The translations under genes and the position numbers were made by a program. The notes beneath the pieces were generated by a model. It ran no database searches. It was not told the DNA's origin and saw only the letters and a program-made list of their open reading frames with translations. From assembly GCF_051401765.1 (NCBI RefSeq), contig NW_027480422.1:18122001-18186000 (forward strand): a DNA stretch of 64,000 nucleotides. Direction: 5' to 3'. Positions 38,426 through 50,560 of this stretch are shown here, one piece after another. How positions within the stretch are numbered: the stretch's first letter is position 1; each line of letters begins with the position of its first letter. This stretch comes from Calliopsis andreniformis. Its lineage: Eukaryota > Arthropoda > Insecta > Hymenoptera > Andrenidae.

Positions 38426-39660
38426 GTTATTCCATCGTATAACAGGAATAATTACAACCAGTGTGAAAGTATTGGGCATTTCTACGTTCCGTGCAATCTA
38501 GGCTTCACTCTAGGGCGTTGGTCCACCCGGCCGAATAGTTAGGGCCTAACAAGTCAACGCCAGAAGCATAAAATACAATATAAATACAACAGCTTTACCA
38601 TCGTATAAGAGGAATAATTGCAACCAGAGTGAAAGATATGGTCATTTCTACGATACGGGCAACCTAGGCTGCAGCCTAGGGCGTTGTTCAACCACATCGA
38701 ATAGCTACGGCCTTAGAAGTCAACGCCATAACTATAAAAAACAATATAAATACAACAGTTTTTCCACTGTATAAAATGAATAATTGCAAACAGTGTGGAG
38801 GTAATGGTCATTTCTACCTTCCGGGCAACCTAGGCTTCACTCTAGGGCGTTTCTCCACCACGTCGAATAGCTACTGCCTTAGAAGTCAACGTCTGAAGCA
38901 TAAAATATAATATAAATACAACAGTTTTTCCATCGTATAAAACGCATAATTGCAACCAGTATGAATGTTATGGTCATTCCTACGTTCCGGGCAACCTAGG
39001 CTTCACTCTAGGTCGTTGGTTCACCAGATCCAATGGCTAGGGCCTAAGAAGTCAACGCCAGGAGCACCAAATACAAAATAAGTACAACAGCTTTTCCATC
39101 GTATAAAACGAATAATCGCAACAAGTATGAGAGCTATGGTCATTTCTACGTTCCGTGCAACCTAGGCTTCACTCTAGGGCGTTGCTCCACCAGATCGAAT
39201 AGTTAGGGCCTAAGAAGTCAACGCCAGAAGCATAAAATACAATACAAATACAACAGCTTTTCCATCGTATAACAGGAATAATTGCAACCATTGTGAAAGG
39301 TATGGTCATTTCTACTTTCCGGGCTATCTAGGCTTCACTCTAGGGCGTTTGTCCACCACATCGATTAGCTGCGGCCTTAGAAGTCAACGCCAGAAGCATA
39401 AAACACAATATAGATAAAACAGTTTTTTAATCGTATAACAGGAATAATTGCAAACAGTGTGAAAGACATGGTCATTTCTACGTTGCGGGCATCCTAGGCT
39501 TCAGTCTAGGGCATGGTTCCCCCAGATCGAATAGTTAGGGCCTAAGAAGCCTACGCCAGAAGCATAAAATACAATATAAACACCACAGTTTTTCCATCGT
39601 ATAACAAGAATAATTGCAACCATTGTGAAAGTGATGGTCATTTCTACATTCCGGGCAGCC

Positions 39661-39826
39661 TAGGCTTCACTCTAGGGCGTTGCTCCACCAGATCGTATAG
39701 TTAGGGCCTAAGAAGTCAACGCCAGAAGCATAAAATACAATATAAATACAACAGTTTTTCCCTTGTATAACAGGAATAATTGCAACCAGTGTGAAAGCTA
39801 TGGTCATTTCTGCATTCCGGGCAACC
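39661..39826. repeat. Representative monomer with internal landmarks
   Basis: This copy is close to what I read as the consensus. Landmarks by monomer position are: CTAGG at the start; CTAGGG at 12-17; a CCACCAGATCG block at 25-35; a TTAGGGCCTAA dyad at 41-51; an AT-rich stretch at about 71-100 with TATAAATA at 81-88 and a T5 run at 95-99; AATAATTGCAACCAG at about 115-129; GGTCATTTC at 142-150; and CCGGGCAACC at the end. Six CpG sites are typical per monomer. The most variable positions are 31-33 (AGA or ACA), 39-46 (GTTAGGGC, GCTACGGC or GCTGCGGC) and 101-113. These variants define the monomer types used below. Confidence 0.85.
39701..39711. other. Second short dyad, TTAGGgCCTAA (example copy)
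   Basis: Monomers of the CCTAAG class carry a perfect 5-bp inverted repeat around one central G at positions 41-51. Monomers of the CCTTAG class keep an imperfect version. The embedded TTAGGG is a single hexamer per monomer and not a telomere repeat. Confidence 0.45.
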
Positions 39827-40656
39827 TAGGCTTCACTCTAGGGCGCTGCTCCTCCAGATAGAATAGTTAGGGCCCAGGAAGTCAACGCCAGAAGAATAAA
39901 ATACAAAATAAATACAACAGTTTTTCCATCGTATAACAAGAATAATTGCAACCATTGTGAAAGTGATGGTCATTACTACTTTCCGGTCAACCTAGGCTTC
40001 ACTCTAGGGCGTTTCTCCACCACATCGAATAGCTACTGCCTTAGAAGTCAACGTCTGAAGCATAAAATATAATATAAATACAACAGTTTTTCCATCGTAT
40101 AACACGAATAATTGCAACCAGTGCGAAAGACATGGTCATTTCTACGTTCCGGGCAACCTAGGCTTCACTCTAGGGCGTTGCTCCAACACATCGAATAGCT
40201 ACGGCCTTAGGAGTCAACGCCAGAGGCATAAAATACAAAATAAATACAACAGCTTTTCCATCGTATAACAAGAATAATTGCAACCATTCTGAAAGTGATG
40301 GTCATTTCTACATTCCGGGCAACCTATGCTTCACTCTAGGGCGTTTCTCCACCACATCGAATAGCTTAAGCACTAGAAGTCAACGCCTGAAGCATAAAAT
40401 ATAATATAAATACAACAGTTTTTCCATCGTATAACAAGAATAATTGCAACCAGTGTGAAAGACATGGTCATTTCTACGTTCCGGGCAACCTAGGCTTCAC
40501 TCTAGGGCGTTGCTCCAACACATCGAATAGCTACGGCCTTAGAAGTCAACGCCCGAAGCATAAAATACAATAAAAATACAACAGTTTTTCCATCGTATAA
40601 CAGGAATAATAGCAACCAGAGTGAAGGTGATGGTCACTTCTAAGTTCCGGGCAACC

Positions 40657-41984
40657 TAGGCTTCACTCTAGAGCGTTGCACCACCAGATCGAATAGCTAG
40701 GGCCTTAGAAGTCAACGCCAGAAGCACAAAATAAAATAAAAATACAACAGTTATTCCACCGTATAACAGGAATAATTACAACCAGTGTGAAAGTAATGGG
40801 CATTTCTACGTTCCGTGCAACCTAGGCTTCACTCTAGGGCGTAGGTCCACCAGGACGAATAGTTAGGGCCTTAGAAAACAACTCCAGACGCATAAAATAC
40901 AATATAAATACAACAGTTTTTCCACGGTATAAAACGAATAATTGCAACCAGCATGAAAGTTATGGTCATTTCTACGTTCCGGGCAACCTAGGCTTCACCC
41001 TAGGGCGTTGCTCCACCAGATCGAATAGCTAGGGACTTAGAAGTAAACTCGAGAAGCATAAAATACAATAAAAATACAACAGTTTTCCCATCGTATAAAA
41101 GGAATAATTGCAACCAGTGTGAAAGTAATGGTCGTTTCTACGTTCCCAGCAACCTAGGCTTCACTCTAGGGCGTTGTTCCTCCAGATCGAATAGCTAGGG
41201 CCTAAGAGGTCTACAGCAGAAGCATAAAATACAATATAAATACAACAGCTTTTCCATCGTATAAAACGAATAATTGCAATCCGTATGAAAATTATGGTCA
41301 TTTCTACGTTCCGCGCAACCTAGGCTTCACCCTAGGTCGTTGCTCCACCAGATCCAATAGTTAGGACATAAGAACTCAACGCCAGAAGCATAAAATACAA
41401 AATATATACAACAGATTTTCCATCGTATAACAGGAATAATTGCAACCAGTGTGAAAGTGATGGTCATTTCTACGTTCCGGGCAACCTAGGCTTCAGTCTA
41501 GGGCGTTGAACCACCAGATCGAATAGCTAGGGCCTTAGAAGTCATCGCCAGAAGCATAAAGTAAAATATAAATACAACAGTTATTCCATCGTATAACAGG
41601 AATAATTACAACCAGTGTGAAAGTAATGCGCATTTCTACGTTCCGTGCAACCTAGGCTTCACTCTAGGGCGTTGCTCCACCAGATCCAATAGTTAGGACC
41701 TAAGACGTCAACGCCAGAAGCATAAAATACAAAATTGATACAACCGTTTTTCCATCATATAACAGGAATAATTGCAACTAGTGTGAAAGTGATGGTCATT
41801 TCTACGTTCCTGGCAACTTAGGCTTCACACTAGGGCGTTGTTCCTCCAGATCGAATAGCTAGGGCCTAAGAAGTCTACAGCAGAAGCATAAAGTACAATG
41901 TAAATACAACAGTTTTTCCATCGTATAACTGGAATAATTGCAAACAGTATGAAAGTGATGGTCATTTCTACGTTCCGGGCAACC
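40657..41984. repeat. Cassette K, copy 2
   Basis: It matches 18086-19412 at offsets near 22,571 and 46135-47462 at exactly 5,478 (33 x 166). It retains the base lost in copy 1. A private change is AACTCGAGAAGC near 41,050. Confidence 0.75.
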
Positions 41985-42482
41985 TAGGCTTCAGTCTAGG
42001 GCGTGGTACCCCCATATCGAATAGTTAGGTCCTAAGAAGTCAACGCTAGAAGCATAAAATACGATATATGTATAAGAGCTTTTCCATCGTATCAAACGAA
42101 TAAGTGCAACCAGTGTGAAAGCAATGGCCATTTCTACGTTCCGGGCATCCTAGACTTAACTCTAGGGCATTGCTCTACCAGATCGAATAACCACGGTCTT
42201 AGAAGTCAACGCCCGAAGCATAAAATACAATAAAAATACAACAGTTTTTCCATCGTATAACAGGAATAACAGCAACCAGAGTGAAGGTGATGGTCACTTC
42301 TAATTTCCGGGCAACCTAGGCTTCACTCTAGAGCGTTGCACCACCAGATCGAATAGCTAGGGCCTCAGAAGTCAACGCCAGAAGCACAAAATAAAATAAA
42401 AATACAACAGTTATTCCATCGTATAACAGGAATAATTACAACCAGTGAGAAAGTAATGGGCATTTCTACGTTCCGTGCAATC
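41985..42482. repeat. Three-monomer linker, repeated at 44973-45470
   Basis: It starts with the unusual GGCGTGGTACCCCCATATCG monomer, followed by TAGACTTAACTC and AGAGCGTTGCACC monomers. The same run lies 2,988 bases (18 x 166) downstream. A relative of the first monomer is at 20906 in the 12-mer. Confidence 0.7.
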
Positions 42483-43644
42483 TAGGCTTCACTCTAGGGC
42501 GTTGGTCCACCAGGTCGAATAGATAGGGCCTTAGAAAACCACTCCAGACGCATAAAATACAATATAAATACAACAGTTTTTCCACGGTATAAAACGAATA
42601 ATTGCAACCAGTATGAAAGTTATGGTCATTTCTACGTTCCGGGCAAACTAGGCTTCACCCTAGGGCGTTGCTCCACCAGATCGAATAGTTAGGGCCCTGG
42701 AAGTCCACGCCAGAAGCATAAAATACAATATAAATGCAACAGTTTTTCCCTTGTATAACAGGAATAATTGCAAACAGTGTGAAAGACATGGTCATTTCTA
42801 CGTTCCGGGCAACCTAGGCTTCACTCTAGGGCGTTGCTCCACCACATCGAATAGCTACGGCCTTAGCAGTCAACGCCAGAGGCATAAAATACAAAATAAA
42901 TACAACAGTTTTGCCATCGTATAACAAGAACAATTGCAACCAGTGTGAAAGTGATGGTCATTTCTACATTCCGGGCAACCTAGGCTTCACTCCAGGGCCA
43001 TGCTCCACCAGATCGAATAGTTAGGGCCTAAGAAGCCTACGCCAGAAGCATGAAATACAATATAAACATCACAGTTTTTCCATCGTGTAACAAGAATAAT
43101 TGCAACCATTGTGAAAGTGATGGTCATTTCTACATTCCGGGCAGCCTAGGCTTCACTCTAGGGCGTTGCTCCACCAGACCGTATAGTTAGGGCCTAAGAA
43201 GTCAACGCCAGAAGCATAAAATACAATATAAATACAGCAGTTTTTCCCTTGTATAACAGGAATAATTCCAACCAGTGTGAAAGCTATGGTCATTTCTGCA
43301 TTCCGGGCAACCTAGGCTTCACTCTAGGGCGCTGCTCCTCCAGATAGAATAGTTAGGTCCCAGGAAGTCAACGCCAGAAGAATAAAATACAAAATAAATA
43401 CAACAGTTTTTCCATCGTATAACAAGAATAATTGCAACCATTGTGAAAGTGATGGTCATTACTACTTTCCGGTCAACATAGGCTTCACTCTAGGGCGTTT
43501 CTCCACCACATCGAATAGCTACTGCCTTAGAAGTCAACGTCTGAAGCATAAAATATAATATAAATACAACAGTTTTTCCATCGTATAACACGAATAATTG
43601 CAACCAGTGTGAAAGACATGGTCATTTCTACGTTCCGTGCAATC
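42483..43644. repeat. 7-monomer unit, copy 1 (1,162 bp)
   Basis: Seven monomers start at 42483, 42649, 42815, 42981, 43147, 43313 and 43479. The following 1,162 bases repeat them at exactly 7 x 166. I saw no differences in the variants compared, including private ones such as GGTCAACATAGG, CAGACCGTATAG and GTTAGGTCCCAGG. Confidence 0.85.
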
Positions 43645-44806
43645 TAGGCTTCACTCTAGGGCGTTGGTCCACCAGGTCGAATAGATAGGGCCTTAGAAAA
43701 CCACTCCAGACGCATAAAATACAATATAAATACAACAGTTTTTCCACGGTATAAAACGAATAATTGCAACCAGTATGAAAGTTATGGTCATTTCTACGTT
43801 CCGGGCAAACTAGGCTTCACCCTAGGGCGTTGCTCCACCAGATCGAATAGTTAGGGCCCTGGAAGTCCACGCCAGAAGCATAAAATACAATATAAATGCA
43901 ACAGTTTTTCCCTTGTATAACAGGAATAATTGCAAACAGTGTGAAAGACATGGTCATTTCTACGTTCCGGGCAACCTAGGCTTCACTCTAGGGCGTTGCT
44001 CCACCACATCGAATAGCTACGGCCTTAGCAGTCAACGCCAGAGGCATAAAATACAAAATAAATACAACAGTTTTGCCATCGTATAACAAGAACAATTGCA
44101 ACCAGTGTGAAAGTGATGGTCATTTCTACATTCCGGGCAACCTAGGCTTCACTCCAGGGCCATGCTCCACCAGATCGAATAGTTAGGGCCTAAGAAGCCT
44201 ACGCCAGAAGCATGAAATACAATATAAACATCACAGTTTTTCCATCGTGTAACAAGAATAATTGCAACCATTGTGAAAGTGATGGTCATTTCTACATTCC
44301 GGGCAGCCTAGGCTTCACTCTAGGGCGTTGCTCCACCAGACCGTATAGTTAGGGCCTAAGAAGTCAACGCCAGAAGCATAAAATACAATATAAATACAGC
44401 AGTTTTTCCCTTGTATAACAGGAATAATTCCAACCAGTGTGAAAGCTATGGTCATTTCTGCATTCCGGGCAACCTAGGCTTCACTCTAGGGCGCTGCTCC
44501 TCCAGATAGAATAGTTAGGTCCCAGGAAGTCAACGCCAGAAGAATAAAATACAAAATAAATACAACAGTTTTTCCATCGTATAACAAGAATAATTGCAAC
44601 CATTGTGAAAGTGATGGTCATTACTACTTTCCGGTCAACATAGGCTTCACTCTAGGGCGTTTCTCCACCACATCGAATAGCTACTGCCTTAGAAGTCAAC
44701 GTCTGAAGCATAAAATATAATATAAATACAACAGTTTTTCCATCGTATAACACGAATAATTGCAACCAGTGTGAAAGACATGGTCATTTCTACGTTCCGG
44801 GCAACC
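43645..44806. repeat. 7-monomer unit, copy 2 (1,162 bp)
   Basis: This is a direct tandem copy of 42483-43644. The match starts about 20 bases before the phase boundary, in CATTTCTACGTTCCGTGC. The near-perfect identity suggests this is among the youngest events in the window, or an assembly duplication. Confidence 0.85.
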
Positions 44807-45802
44807 TAGGCTTCACTCTAGGGCGTTGCTCCAACACATCGAATAGCTACGGCCTAAGAAGTCTACAGCAGAAGCATAAAGTACAATGTAAATACAACAG
44901 TTTTTCCATCGTATAACAGGAATAATTGCAACCAGTATGAAAGTGATGGTCATTTCTACGTTCCGGGCAACCTAGGCTTCAGTCTAGGGCGTGGTACCCC
45001 CATATCGAATAGTTAGGTCCTAAGAAGTCAACGCTAGAAGCATAAAATACGATATATGTATAAGAGCTTTTCCATCGTATCAAACGAATAAGTGCAACCA
45101 GTGTGAAAGCAATGGCCATTTCTACGTTCCGGGCATCCTAGACTTAACTCTAGGGCATTGCTCTACCAGATCGAATAACTACGGTCTTAGAAGTCAACGC
45201 CCGAAGCATAAAATACAATAAAAATACAACAGTTTTTCCATCGTATAACAGGAATAACAGCAACCAGAGTGAAGGTGATGGTCACTTCTAATTTCCGGGC
45301 AACCTAGGCTTCACTCTAGAGCGTTGCACCACCAGATCGAATAGCTAGGGCCTCAGAAGTCAACGCCAGAAGCACAAAATAAAATAAAAATACAACAGTT
45401 ATTCCATCGTATAACAGGAATAATTACAACCAGTGTGAAAGTAATGGGCATTTCTACGTTCCGTGCAATCTAGGCTTCACTCTAGGGCGTTGGTCCACCA
45501 GGTCGAATAGATAGGGCCTTAGAAAACAACTCCAGACGCATAAAATACAATATAAACACCACAGTTTTTCCATCGTATAACGGGAATAATTGCAACCAGA
45601 GTGAAGGTGATGGTCATTTCTAAGTTCCGGGCAACCTAGGCTTCACTCTAGAGCGTTGCTCCACCAGATCGAATAGCTAGGACCTTAGAAGTCAACGCCA
45701 GAAGCACAAAATAAAATAAAAATACAAGAGTTATTCCATCGTATAACAGGAATAATTACAACCAGTGTGAAAGTTATGGGCATTTCTACGTTCCGTGCAA
45801 CC
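44807..45802. repeat. Right part of an 18-monomer repeat, then linker monomers
   Basis: From about 44,853 (AAGAAGTCTACAGCAG) to about 45,556 the sequence repeats 41,865-42,568 at an offset of 2,988. The first monomer (44807) is a hybrid between a CCAACACATCG type and a type k end. The remainder is l-like and b-like monomers. Confidence 0.65.
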
Positions 45803-48292
45803 TAGGCTTCACTCTAGGGCGCTGCTCCTCCAGATAGAATAGTTAGGGCCCAGGAAGTCAACGCCAGAAGAATAAAATACAAAATAAATACAACAGTTTT
45901 TCCATCGTATAACAAGAATAATTGCAACCATTGTGAAAGTGATGGTCATTACTACTTTCCGGTCAACCTGGGCTTCACTCTAGGGCGTTTCTCCACCACA
46001 TCGAATAGCTACTGCCTTAGAAGTCAACGTCTGAAGCATAAAATATAATATAAATACAACAGTTTTTCCATCGTATAACAAGAATAATTGCAACCAGTGT
46101 GAAAGACATGGTGATTTCTACGTTCCGGGCAACCTAGGATTCACTCTAGGGCGTTGCTCCAACACATCGAATAGCTACGGCCTTAGAAGTGAACGCCCGA
46201 AGCATAAAATAAAATAAAGATACAACAGTTATTCCACCCTATAACAGGAATAATTACAACCAGTGTGAAAGTAATGGGCATTTCTCCGTTCCGTGCAACC
46301 TAGGCTTCACTCTAGGGCGTAGGTCCACCAGGACGAATAGTTAGGGCCTTAGAAAACAACTCCAGACGCATAAAATACAATATAAATACAACAGTTTTTC
46401 CACGGTATAAAACGAATAATTGCAACCAGCATGAAAGTTATGGTCATTTCTACGTTCCGGGCAACCTAGGCTTCACCCTAGGGCGTTGCTCCACCAGATC
46501 GAATAGCTAGGGACTTAGAAGTCAACGCCAGAAGCATAAAATACAATAAAAATACAACAGTTTTCCCATCGTATAAATGGAATAATTGCAACCAGTGTGA
46601 AAGTAATGGTCATTTCTACGTTCCCCGCAATCTAGGCTTCACTCTAGGGCGTTGTTCCTCCAGATCGAATAGCTAGGGCCTAAGAAGTCTACAGCAGAAG
46701 CATAAAATACAATATAAATACAACAGCTTTTCCATCGTATAAAACGAATAATTGCAATCCGTATGAAAATTATGGTCATTTCTACGTTCCGCGCAACCTA
46801 GGCTTCACCCTAGGTCGTTGCTCCACCAGATCCAATAGTTAGGACATAAGAAGTCAACGCCAGAAGCATAAAATACAAAATAGATACAACAGATTTTCCA
46901 TCATATAACAGGAATAATTGCAACCAGTGTGAAAGTGATGGTCATTTCTACGTTCCGGGCAACCTAGGCTTCAGTCTAGGGCGTTGCACCACCAGATCGA
47001 ATAGCTAGGGCCTTAGAAGTCATCGCCAGAAGCATAAAGTAAAATATAAATACAACAGTTATTCCATCGTATAACAGGAATAATTACAACCAGTGTGAAA
47101 GTAATGCGCATTTCTACGTTCCGTGCAACCTAGGCTTCACTCTAGGGCGTTGCTCCACCAGATCCAATAGTTAGGACCTAAGAAGTCATCGCCAGAAGCA
47201 TAAAATACAAAATAGATACAACAGTTTTTCCATCATATAACAGGAATAATTGCAACTAGTGTGAAAGTGATGGTCATTTCTACGTTCCTGGCAACTTAGG
47301 CTTCACACTAGGGCGTTGTTCCTCCAGATCGAATAGCTAGGGCCTAAGAAGTCTACAGCAGAAGCATAAAGTACAATGTAAATACAACAGTTTTTCCATC
47401 GTATAACAGGAATAATTGCAACCACTGTGAGAGTGATGGTCATTTCTACATTCCGGGAAACCTAGGCTTCACTCTTGGGCGTTGCTCCACCAGATCGAAT
47501 ACATAGTGCCATAGAAGTCAACGCCAGAAGCATAAAGTACATTAAAAATCCAACAGTTTGTCCATTGTATAACAGGAGTAATTGCCACCAGTGTGAAGGT
47601 GATAGTCATTTCTGCATTCCGGGCAACCTAGGCTTCACTCTAGGGCGTTGCTCCTCCAGATAGAATAGTTAGGGCCCAGGAAGTCAACGCCAGAAGCATA
47701 AAATAAAATATAAATACAACAGTTTTTCCCTTGTATAACAGAAATAATTGCAACCAGTGTGAGAGTGATGGTCATTTCTACGTTCCCAGCAACCTAGGCT
47801 TCACTCTAGGGCGTTGTTCCTCCAGATCGAATAGCTAGGGCCTAAGAAGTCTACAGCAGAAGCATAAAATACAATATAAATACAACAGTTTTTCCATCGT
47901 ATAACAGGAATAATTGCAACCAGAGTGAAGGTGTTGGTCATTTCTAAGTTCCGGGCAACCTAGGCTTCACTCTAGAGCGTTGCTCCGCCAGATCGAATAG
48001 CTAGGGCCTTAGAAGTCAACGCCAGAAGCACAAAATAAAATAAAAATACAACAGTTATTCCATCGTATAACAGGAATAATTACAACCAGTGTGAAAGTAA
48101 TGGGCATTTCTACGTTCCGTGCAATCTAGGCTTCACTCTAGGGCGTTGGTCCACCCGGCCGAATAGTTAGGGCCTTAGAAAACAACTCCAGACTAATAAA
48201 ATACAATATAAATACAACAGTTTTTCCACGGTATAAAACGAATAATTGCAACCAGTATGAAAGTTATGGTCATTTCTACGTTACGGGCAACC
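45803..48292. repeat. Large duplicated block D, copy 1, 15 monomers (partner 52442-54432)
   Basis: Offsets change stepwise: 6,639 at 45803-46135, then 6,805 at 46301-46633, then 6,141 from 47463. The partner therefore has one extra monomer near 52,940 and lacks four (46799, 46965, 47131, 47297). Shared private variants are GGTGATTTCTACG, CCACCCTATAACAG, TTTCTCCGTTCC and CATCGTATAAATGG. Confidence 0.8.
46135..47462. repeat. Cassette K, copy 3
   Basis: It matches 40657-41984 at exactly 33 monomers. The first monomer is a fusion of an i-type front and an l-type back. In the duplicated block D partner, the same position holds two separate monomers (52774 and 52940). Confidence 0.7.
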
Positions 48293-50284
48293 TAGGCTTC
48301 ACCCTAGGGCGTTGCTCCACCAAATCGAACAGTTAGGGCCTAAGAAGTCAACGCCAGAAGCATAAAATACAAAATAAATACAACAGTTTTTCCATCGTAT
48401 AACAAGAATAATTGTAACCAGTGTGAGAGTGATGGTCATTTCTACATTCCGGGAAACCTAGGCTTCACTCTAGGGCGTTGCTCCACCAGATCGAATACAT
48501 AGTGCCATAGAAGTCAACGCCAGAAGCATAAAGTACATTAAAAATCCAACAGTTTGTCCATCGTATAACAGGAGTAATTGCCACCAGTGTGAAAGTGATG
48601 GTCATTTGTGCATTCCGGGCAACCTAGGCTTCACTCTAGGGCGTTGCTCCACCACATCGGATAGCTGCGGCCTTAGAAGTCAACGCCAGAAGCATAAAAT
48701 ACAATGTAAATACAACAGTTTTTCAATCGTATAACAGGAATAATTGCAAACAGTGTGAAAGATATGGTCATTTCTACGTTCCGGGCAACCTAGGCTTCAC
48801 CCTGGGGCGTTGCTCCACCAGATCCAATAGTTAGGACATAAGAAGTCAACGCCAGAAGCATAAAATACAAAATAGATACAACAGATTTTCCAGCATATAA
48901 CAGGAATAATTGCAACCAGTGTGAAAGTGATGGTCATTTCTACGTTCCCAGCAACCTAGGCTTCACTCTTGGGCGTTGCTCCACCAGATCGAATACATAG
49001 TGCCATAGAAGTCAACGCCAGAAGCATAAAGTACATTAAAAATCCAACAGTTTGTCCATCGTATAACAGGAGTAATTGCCACCAGTGTGAAGGTGATGGT
49101 CATTTCTGCATTCCGGGCAACCTAGGCTTCACTCTAGGGCGTTGCTCCTCCAGATAGAATAGTTAGGGCCCAGGAAGTCAACGCCAGAAGCATAAAATAA
49201 AATATAAATACAACTGTTTTTCCCTTGTATAACAGGAATAATTGCAACCAGTGTGAAAGGTATGGTCATTTCTACGTTCCGGGCAACCTAGGCTTCACTC
49301 TAGGGCGTTGCTCCACCACATCGGATAGCCGCGGCCTTAGTAGTCAACGCCAGAAGCATAAAATACAATATAAATACAACAGTTTTTCAATCGTGTAACA
49401 GGAATAATTGCAAACAGTGTGGAAGATATGGTCATTTCTACGTTGCGGGCATCCTAGGCTTCACTCTAGGGCATTGCTCCACCACATCGAATAGCTACGG
49501 CCTTAGAAATCAACGCCCGAAGCATAAAATACAATAAAAATACAACAGTTTTTCCATCGTATAACAGGAATAACAGCAACCAGAGTGAAGGTGATGGTCA
49601 CTTCTAAGTTCCGGGCAACCTAGGCTTCACTCTAGAGCGTTGCACCACCAGATCGAATAGCTAGGGACTTAGAAGTCAACGCCAGAAGCATAAAATACAA
49701 TAAACATACAACAGTTTTTCCATCGTATAAAAGGAATAATTGCAACCAGTGTGAAAGTAACGGTCATTTCTACGTTCACAGCAACCTAGGCTTCACTCTA
49801 GGGCGTTGTTCCTCCAGATCGAATAGCTAGCGCCTAAGAAGTCTATAGCAGAAGCATAAAATACAATATAAATACAACAGTTTTTCCATCGTATAACAGG
49901 AATAATTGCAACCAGAGTGAAGGTGTTGGTCATTTCTAAGTTCCGGGCAACCTAGGCTTCACTCTAGAGCGTTGCTCCGCCAGATCGAATAGCTAGGGCC
50001 TTAGAAGTCAACGCCAGAAGCACAAAATAAAATAAAAATACAACAGTCATTCCATCGTATAACAGGAATAATTACAACCAGTGTGAAAGTAATGGGCATT
50101 TCTACGTTCCGTGCAATCTAGGCTTCACTCTAGGGCGTTGGCCACCCGGCCGAATAGTTAGGGCCTTAGAAAACAACTCCAGACACATACAATACAATAT
50201 AAATACAACAGTTTTTCCATCGTATAACACGAATAATTGCAACCAGTGTGAAAGACATGGTCATTTCTACGTTCCGGGCAACCT
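47463..50284. repeat. Island of 15-mer order outside the core, 17 monomers
   Basis: The order is f(47463)-g(47629)-k-l-m-n-f'-a(48625)-p(48791)-f(48957)-g-h-i-j-k-l-m(50119). The second part keeps eight monomers of the 15-mer in unbroken order. The first lacks h-i-j. A foreign monomer p (TTAGGACATAAG type, shared with the 12-mer) replaces b-c-d-e. It lies about 9 kb right of the core. Confidence 0.75.
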
Positions 50285-50560
50285 AGGCTTCACTCTAGGG
50301 CGTTGCTCCAACACATCGAATAGCTACGGCCTTAGGGATCAACGCCAGAGGCATAAAATACAAAATAAATACAACAGCTTTTCCAGCGAATAACAAGAAT
50401 AATTGCAACCATTGTGAAAGTGATGGTCATTTCTACATTCCGGGCAACCTAGGCTTCACTCTAGGGCGTTTCTCCACCACATCGAATAGCTACAGCACTA
50501 GAAGTCAACGCCTGAAGCATAAAATATAACATAAATACAACAGTTTTGCCTTCGTATAAC
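49953..50560. repeat. Duplicated block E, copy 1 (partner 54599-55206)
   Basis: The offset is 4,646 bases. Both copies share a one-base deletion (GTTGGCCACCCGG), CTTAGGGATCAACG, AGACACATACAATAC and CCAGCGAATAACAAG. They diverge after AACATAAATACAACAG. Confidence 0.75.

Larger units (their letters stand above)
38426..40656. repeat. Patchwork segment right of the core
   Basis: An l/m remnant gives way to older classes within the monomer at 38499. ATAACTATAAAA, CGTCTGAAGC and GATACGGGC types reappear here after about 25 kb without them. The stretch starting near 39,827 (GCGCTGCTCCTCC, GAAGAATAAAATAC) is a small cassette with relatives at 43313, 44475, 45803 and 52442. Confidence 0.65.

Noticed and set aside
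39701..39706. TTAGGG, like a vertebrate telomere repeat
   Set aside because: It occurs once per 166 bases and never in tandem, and is better explained as part of the TTAGGgCCTAA dyad.
39661..39826. Monomer built from two 83-bp half repeats
   Set aside because: Only short words such as GCAACC and AGAAG recur inside the monomer. The halves do not align.
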